Shown one piece after another: positions 59,711 to 64,000 of a stretch of 64,000 bases of DNA (position 1 is the stretch's first letter; each line of letters begins with the position of its first letter). Under the pieces are notes generated by a model that was given only the letters and a program-made list of their open reading frames with translations, was not told the origin of the DNA and ran no database searches. The DNA is taken from contig NZ_CP080377.1 in assembly GCF_019443505.1 (NCBI RefSeq), positions 5,084,001-5,148,000 on the forward strand, given 5' to 3'. The position numbers and the translations under genes are program-made. The stretch comes from Janthinobacterium sp. PAMC25594. GTDB taxonomy: Bacteria > Pseudomonadota > Gammaproteobacteria > Burkholderiales > Burkholderiaceae_D.

Positions 59711-60529
59711 CTACCCGGCGTAACGCGCGCGCAGCAGTTCGAGCATGGCGACGTTCTGTTCCCATGCATCGCTGACGGGCTGCTGCGTGTACGGCAGCGT
59801 TTGCAGGTAGGGCGCGGGACCGAATTCCGGCGTAAACGTCATGCGCTCGGCACCGGCCGCGCGGCGCAGGGCGACGATGGCATCCCACCACGCCAGGTGG
59901 GCGTCAAGCGCCTGCTTCGCTTCCGGCGCGCGGAAGTCGGCCACCTGCGGCCCCTGTGCATGGCCCACGCGCGCATGCACATGGCGCACCAGCGGCAGCA
60001 CTTGTGCCAGGGTCTGTGGCTGGTCTTCCAGCAGCGATTCGCAGGCGCAGCACCAGTGCGACAGGTCGGCCGTCAATGGCAGGTGCGGGTACTGCCGCAG
60101 ATACGGCAGCAGCAGCATCGGGTGGCCGGAAAAGCGGCTGCGGTGGAGCTCATGCACGATGGGCACGCCGTGCTTTTCCGAGATGGCGGCGGCCAGGTCG
60201 ATCAGCTGCGCGTTTTGCGCCGGGGTGTAGTAATCCTTGCCCGTGTGCGTGTTGACCAGCACGGGGCGCACCAGGCAGGCGTTTTCCAGCAGCTCGGCCA
60301 GGGCGGCGCGGTGCAGATCGAAGTCGCTGTGGAACACGGTTTCCCACTGCGCGGCGATCAGTTCCAGTCCCGCCCTGGCGATGCGGTCCGTCCATTCCTC
60401 GCGCAGGGCGGCGTCCAGCGGCAGCGACATTTCGATGCCGTCGAAGCCGGCCGCCGCTACCTTGTCAATGAAGACCTGGGGCGCCAGCTCGTTATTGCCC
60501 CAGTGGGCGGCGAAAACCTGGATGCGCAT
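59711..60529 (-). CDS. Sugar phosphate isomerase/epimerase, TIM barrel
   Basis: A 272-residue AP_endonuc_2-like TIM-barrel protein. It starts [37 protein letters not shown], with metal-binding residues in [50 protein letters not shown] and TFTPEFGP. This pattern fits xylose-isomerase-like epimerases; I cannot name the sugar. Its start codon shares one base with the PhyH gene stop (TGATG), so both are co-translated in one two-gene operon. Confidence 0.85.
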   Translation of the reverse strand: MRIQVFAAHWGNNELAPQVFIDKVAAAGFDGIEMSLPLDAALREEWTDRIARAGLELIAAQWETVFHSDFDLHRAALAELLENACLVRPVLVNTHTGKDYYTPAQNAQLIDLAAAISEKHGVPIVHELHRSRFSGHPMLLLPYLRQYPHLPLTADLSHWCCACESLLEDQPQTLAQVLPLVRHVHARVGHAQGPQVADFRAPEAKQALDAHLAWWDAIVALRRAAGAERMTFTPEFGPAPYLQTLPYTQQPVSDAWEQNVAMLELLRARYAG

Positions 60530-61368
60530 CAGACGAAGCCCCGCACGGGAAACGCCGCGTCGCGCTGTATCCAGTTGTGGGCCGCGTATTCGGTCTGGCC
60601 ATCGGTGGCGTGCAGGGTGTAGGCATGGCGTGAAACGGGCGAGCGGTTTGGCGCGCTGTAATGGGGCAGCAAGCCGTGGAAGCAGACCAGCGCGCCCGCC
60701 TTCACTTCCAGTGGCACGGCCGTGCTGTCGTCGGGCCAGGGCATGGCATCGAGTTTTTCCACGCGCACGGCATTGCCGTTGCGGATGAAGCGTTCGCGCA
60801 GGGGGCCGCGGTGGCCGCCCGGTTCCGCCCACAGGCAGCCGTTGTCCAGGGTCGCGTCTTCCAGCGCGAACCAGAACGTGGTCACGCTGATCGGCGTGGT
60901 TTCGAAGTAGGTGGCGTCCTGGTGCCAGCGCACTTCGCCGCCGATGCCGGGCTGTTTAAAGATGTACATCGATTGCCAGACCTGCGCGTCCGCCAAGCCC
61001 AGGTCGCGCGCCACCTCGGCCAGTTTCGGGTCGGCCGAAAAAGCGCGGAAGACGGGATCCAGGTCATGCATGGCGTGGCCGATTTTGTTGATCGACAGGG
61101 ACTTGGCCTGTTTTAACTGGCCGTCCGGGCCGAATGCCTCTTCCTCGAAGAAGCAGCGGATGGTGTTGTCGGAGGCGAGAAAATAATCGTTGGTGTTCTT
61201 CGCCTGGTCGCGCGTGGTGAAGATGGATTGGCTGACGCCGGGATCGAATTCGTTGACAATCTGCTCGGCGCGTGCGCGCAAGGCGGCGATTTCGTCCGCT
61301 GCCTTGAAATCGGGCAGGATGATGTAGCCGTCGCGTTGGTATTGTTCTTGTTGTTCGATCGTTAGCAT
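60529..61368 (-). CDS. Phytanoyl-CoA dioxygenase (PhyH) family protein
   Basis: A 279-residue 2-oxoglutarate/iron oxygenase. The iron ligands are H149-x-D151 in GEVRWHQDATYFE and the distal H236 in HGLLPHYSAPNRSPVSRHAYTLH; R247 probably binds 2-oxoglutarate. The start MLTIEQQEQYQRDGYIILPDF is the usual PhyH opening. A promoter with TTGTTT and TACAAT 17 bp apart lies 33 bp upstream. It is coupled to the epimerase gene and divergent from a LysR-type gene, suggesting a small catabolic operon whose substrate is unknown. Confidence 0.88.
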   Translation of the reverse strand: MLTIEQQEQYQRDGYIILPDFKAADEIAALRARAEQIVNEFDPGVSQSIFTTRDQAKNTNDYFLASDNTIRCFFEEEAFGPDGQLKQAKSLSINKIGHAMHDLDPVFRAFSADPKLAEVARDLGLADAQVWQSMYIFKQPGIGGEVRWHQDATYFETTPISVTTFWFALEDATLDNGCLWAEPGGHRGPLRERFIRNGNAVRVEKLDAMPWPDDSTAVPLEVKAGALVCFHGLLPHYSAPNRSPVSRHAYTLHATDGQTEYAAHNWIQRDAAFPVRGFV

Positions 61369-61400
61369 GGCGGCGGCTCCGGAGGTCAAGGGAAAGCGCC

Positions 61401-61429
61401 ATTGTAGGATGGGGACAGTGCGCAAACAA
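61401..61429 (-). promoter_or_regulatory. Promoter of the PhyH-epimerase operon
   Basis: On the minus strand TTGTTT (complement of 61424-61429) and TACAAT (complement of 61401-61406) are separated by exactly 17 bp. The dyad at 61446-61472 lies just upstream, as expected for a LysR-type activator. Confidence 0.65.
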
Positions 61430-61445
61430 TCGCCCGGCGGTTGAC

Positions 61446-61472
61446 AGATTGTCGCCAAAACGCAGACAATCT
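61446..61472. promoter_or_regulatory. LysR-type binding dyad
   Basis: AGATTGTC (61446-61453) and GACAATCT (61465-61472) are perfect inverted repeats with 11 bp between. The dyad is 5 bp before the LysR start and about 17 bp upstream of the PhyH -35. A further ACAATC half-site at 61426-61431 lies in the PhyH -35 region. Confidence 0.7.
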
Positions 61473-61477
61473 TTGAC

Positions 61478-62437
61478 ATGGATCAACTAAAAGCGATGGA
61501 AATCTTTGTCGAAGTGGCGCGCCAGCGCAGCTTTACGCTGGCCGGGCAGCGCCTGGGCCTGACGCGCGCCATGGTCAGCAAGACCATCATGCAGCTGGAA
61601 GAGCGCCTGAACGCGCGTCTGCTGCACCGCTCCACGCGCGAAGTGAGTCTGACGGATGCGGGTCGCGCCTACCTGGCGCCATGCATGGCCACCGTCAGCC
61701 AGGCGCAGGAAGCGGCGCGCATGGTGGCGCACGTGGCGCAGACGGGAGCGGGGGCGGCGCTGGCCGGACCGCTGCGCATCCAGGCGCCATCGAGTTTCGG
61801 CAGCGCGTGGCTGGCCGATGCCGTGGCCCGTTTCAGCCTGCTGCACCCGCAGGTGCGGGCCGAGCTGTTTGTCGACGATGCGCTGCTCGACCCGATACGC
61901 CACGGCTTTGACTTGACCATCCGCGTGGGCGGCATCCCGGACAGCAGCGCGCTGGCCATGCGCCCGCTGGCGCCGTGCCGCGCCGTGCTGTGCGCCAGTC
62001 CCGCCTATCTGGCGCAATGGGGCGTGCCGCAGACGCCACAAGATTTATTGCAGCACCAGTGCCTGCATTTCAGCCACCTGACCGACGGCACGCACTGGCA
62101 TTTCCAGCGGGGAGAAGGGGAGCAGCGCGAGGATGTGGACGTGCGCGTGCAGGCGGGATTCACGGCGAACAATGGGCTGGTGCTGCACCAGGCGGCGCTG
62201 CGGGGACTGGGCATCGTCTACAGCACCACCTTCCTCGCCTGGCGCAATCTGCTCGATGGCAGCCTGCTGCCCGTGCTGTCCGGCTGGGAGCTGCCGCTGA
62301 ATCATTTGAGCGCGCTGTATCCTGCCAGCCGCCAGCCGTCGCCGAAGGTGCGCGCGCTGATCGATTTCCTGGTGGCCGAATACCAGCCCGTGCCGCCGTG
62401 GGACCGCGAGCTGGCAGCGGCGGGTTTTTTTAGTTGA
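61478..62437 (+). CDS. LysR-family transcriptional regulator
   Basis: A 319-residue regulator of the LTTR family. The N-terminal winged helix (MDQLKAMEIFVEVARQRSFTLAGQRLGLTRAMVSKTIMQLEERL) is followed by the effector domain (GPLRIQAPSSFGSAWLADAVARFSLLHPQVRAEL ... LRGLGIVYSTTFLAW), which is close to the CrgA-like subgroup. It is divergent from the PhyH-epimerase operon with a shared dyad in the 109-bp gap, so it probably controls that operon and itself. Its 3' end overlaps the 3' end of the next, convergent gene by 8 bp. Confidence 0.94.
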   Translation: MDQLKAMEIFVEVARQRSFTLAGQRLGLTRAMVSKTIMQLEERLNARLLHRSTREVSLTDAGRAYLAPCMATVSQAQEAARMVAHVAQTGAGAALAGPLRIQAPSSFGSAWLADAVARFSLLHPQVRAELFVDDALLDPIRHGFDLTIRVGGIPDSSALAMRPLAPCRAVLCASPAYLAQWGVPQTPQDLLQHQCLHFSHLTDGTHWHFQRGEGEQREDVDVRVQAGFTANNGLVLHQAALRGLGIVYSTTFLAWRNLLDGSLLPVLSGWELPLNHLSALYPASRQPSPKVRALIDFLVAEYQPVPPWDRELAAAGFFS

Positions 62438-63500
62438 GGGTGACGGGTTCCAGCGTCCATGCGCCGTCCGCGTACACTCTTTCGTCGTCGAGGTAAACGG
62501 CCTCGGTAACGGCGAAGATATCGACGTGGTAGCGCGCATCCTTGCGCTTGAACTGCGGTTTTGTATACACGCCGTGCTTGGCGCCCAGCGACAGGTGGAT
62601 GCCGCACATGCGTTCATACGTGCCGATGTCGTTGACCAGCTGCTCGCGCGAAAAGGCGCGGTTCATGCCGAAGCCCAGTTCGCGCACCCACACTTCGCCC
62701 TCATGCGCGCGGATGATCTCCAGCATGGCGGTAAATTCCGGCGTGGCATGCTCCGTGCCCGTCACGCGGCCCTTGTCGATGATCAGGGTGATCGGCGTGT
62801 CGGGGCGGTTGACCATGAACTGCGTGTCGCCAAAGACGAAGATGCGTACGCGCCCGTTCACCGCTTCCAGGTCCTGCGCTTCCGTAAACACTTCGCCCAG
62901 GGGGAACTGGCCGCCGATATTGTTCATGCCGCTGTAGTCGCCGATATTCAGCTTGGCCGATTCGAACGGCGAGGCAAAGACCAGCTGCTCGCCGCCGCTG
63001 TCGACCATGCCGTGACGGGCGCGGTCGATGCGGGCCTTGAGCGCATGGCCGACGCCGCGATAATAGGCGGGGTCGTAGGCCAGCGAAGCGATGTAGTGCA
63101 GTCCCTGCACGCCGGGCATGCGCGACAAATGCACGTGTTCGATCACTTTCAGGCCCCGCTTGAACAGTTCGATGCGGATGCGGAACGCTTCCAGGCGGAA
63201 GCTGGTCGACTGGATCAGCACGACGAGGCTGCCGGCGGGCAGTTCGGCAAACGCGGCCAGCACGGCGTCCGGCGTGACCTCGTCGAAATCGATGAAGCTC
63301 GCGTCCGGCAAGGCCTGGCGATACGCTTCCGTCAGTACGACATTGAGCCAGCTGCGCTTGTCGCAGACGATCAGGGCCGGTTCGTCCGGGCGGTGGCAGA
63401 TGGCCATGGCCAGCAGGTCGGCCACGTTTTGCGCGGCCACTTCGGTGGCGGCGGCGCTGATGGCGTCGAGCCGGCTGGTGTCATTCTCGGGAAGCGTCAT
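62430..63500 (-). CDS. M29 aminopeptidase-like / NicX-like metalloprotein
   Basis: A 356-residue soluble protein. The start MTLPENDTSRLDAISAAATEVAAQNVADLL is chosen by the GTCAT context; the longer frame has no homology. The N-terminal half has a Rossmann-like segment (EPALIVCDKRSWLNVVLTEAYRQA ... GSLVVLIQSTSFRLEAFRIRIELFKRGLKVIEH). The C-terminal half has probable metal ligands in WVRELGFGMNRAFSREQL, ERMCGIHLSLGAKHGVYTKP and ARYHVDIF. The spacing of Glu, His and H-x-D resembles thermophilic aminopeptidase M29 or NicX-type dioxygenase folds. This is a structural guess. It may be a divergent enzyme. Confidence 0.6.
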   Translation of the reverse strand: MTLPENDTSRLDAISAAATEVAAQNVADLLAMAICHRPDEPALIVCDKRSWLNVVLTEAYRQALPDASFIDFDEVTPDAVLAAFAELPAGSLVVLIQSTSFRLEAFRIRIELFKRGLKVIEHVHLSRMPGVQGLHYIASLAYDPAYYRGVGHALKARIDRARHGMVDSGGEQLVFASPFESAKLNIGDYSGMNNIGGQFPLGEVFTEAQDLEAVNGRVRIFVFGDTQFMVNRPDTPITLIIDKGRVTGTEHATPEFTAMLEIIRAHEGEVWVRELGFGMNRAFSREQLVNDIGTYERMCGIHLSLGAKHGVYTKPQFKRKDARYHVDIFAVTEAVYLDDERVYADGAWTLEPVTLN

Positions 63501-63800
63501 GGTGCGAAGGTGTCTGGCGTGAAGGAATCGCAGCATTATAAGGTGATTGCTGCTTAAGGTGATTGCGGCAGGGCACACCATTCCCCATCGGGCGGAGGAC
63601 CTGTGGCTGCCGCGCCCCTGATTATCTTGTGTAGTGCTTTATGGCAATGTATTATTTGAGAAATGGTATGGTATGGCAGGACATGGCAGCGAGCCTGGAA
63701 GCGGACCGGCGCAGCGGCAAAGCCGCACATGCGCACGGTGACACGCTTTCAGTGATGCAGGGACAACAAGCCAACAGGCGATGACTAAGAGTGTGATGTG
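63501..63800. other. 300-bp gap before the last gene
   Basis: The left part holds the upstream region of the M29-like gene, with two direct repeats of AAGGTGATTGC. The middle (63590-63760) is GC-rich and short frames on either strand look random. The region just before 63801 has no clear Shine-Dalgarno. No RNA gene or hairpin stands out. Confidence 0.5.
63540..63566. repeat. 11-bp direct repeat AAGGTGATTGC
   Basis: AAGGTGATTGC occurs at 63540-63550 and 63556-63566, 16 bp start to start. It is 40-66 bp upstream of the M29-like gene start (minus strand), where regulators usually bind. No regulator is known for it. Confidence 0.45.
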
Positions 63801-64000
63801 ATGAGCATAATCGGACAAGATATTCCCATGGAGCGGCCAGATACGGATGGGCGCGCTGCCGTATTCGTTCCCGTCACGGGCGTCAAGGAAGATGTCCTGC
63901 TGACCATACGCAAGGGTGCGGCGATCGTCGGCTTTGCCAATCACGACCGCACGATCACCGTGTATTTTGAAAGCAACCGCTTTGACGACCCCGTGCTGGC
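63801..64000 (+). CDS. Unidentified gene (3' partial)
   Basis: An open frame from ATG 63801 to the window end, at least 66 residues, starting MSIIGQDIPMERPDTDGRAAVFVP. It contains alternating strands (VLLTIRKGAAIVGFANHDRTITVYFE). There is no signal peptide or membrane segment in the visible part. The Shine-Dalgarno is weak, and I cannot assign a family. The gene continues beyond the window. Confidence 0.55.
   Translation, partial: MSIIGQDIPMERPDTDGRAAVFVPVTGVKEDVLLTIRKGAAIVGFANHDRTITVYFESNRFDDPVL

Overview
The window looks like chromosomal DNA of a betaproteobacterium, most likely Oxalobacteraceae (Janthinobacterium/Massilia group). This rests on high G+C, protein character, and the housekeeping order yebC-purD-...-hemF-nadD-rsfS-rlmH-maf-rng. 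That is inference from familiarity; no search was run. I see no prophage, insertion sequence or CRISPR array.

Layout. 1-3.8 kb: 3' part of dnaE with its terminator, and a small conserved gene. 3.9-7.0 kb: a MipA/OmpV outer membrane protein divergent from an OmpR-type two-component system, with a direct-repeat operator candidate between them. 7.1-8.3 kb: an O-antigen-ligase-like membrane protein. 8.4-10.9 kb: a short malic enzyme divergent from a LacI-type regulator; two near-identical LacI-family operators lie between them, one inside the malic enzyme promoter. 10.9-12.1 kb: a hypothetical gene convergent with a LysE-type exporter. 12.2-13.0 kb: an AraC-type regulator split by an 8-bp tandem duplication. 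13.0-23.7 kb: a long leftward run with yebC, purD, four linked membrane-anchored proteins of unknown function (17.95-21.5 kb), then hemF, nadD, rsfS (with an unusual Lys/Ala-rich tail), rlmH, maf and rng.

23.9-33.7 kb: a Tat-exported PhoD-like phosphatase with an Ala-rich insertion, an EamA transporter, mgsA, a quinone oxidoreductase followed by a 37-residue membrane protein, a DUF4136 lipoprotein, pepN and fbp. 33.8 kb: tRNA-Thr(CGT). 34-38.7 kb: a MocR-type regulator with a candidate operator, then a stress module (DUF883-like protein, 24-residue membrane peptide, large-subunit catalase KatE). 38.9-43.1 kb: an MFS-HlyD-NodT tripartite efflux operon. 43.2-45 kb: a PLDc_N/TPR-like membrane protein and a lipoprotein. 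45.1-51.5 kb: a TetR-NodT-HlyD-RND efflux operon. 51.8-54 kb: a soluble REC-histidine kinase and a 2OG-Fe(II) oxygenase. 54.1-59.7 kb: TonB receptor, DUF6702 protein and secreted M1 peptidase as one operon, with a 2-Cys OhrR-like regulator upstream. 59.7-63.5 kb: a TIM-barrel epimerase and PhyH-type dioxygenase, a divergent LysR regulator with a shared dyad, and an M29/NicX-like protein. The window ends inside an unidentified gene.

The best candidate for an undescribed system is the four-gene cluster between purD and hemF. Three proteins share repeated helical 'LxLIT' modules, two share a periplasmic-type four-cysteine domain, and one is a fusion of both parts. The TonB receptor/DUF6702/M1 peptidase operon is a second candidate.
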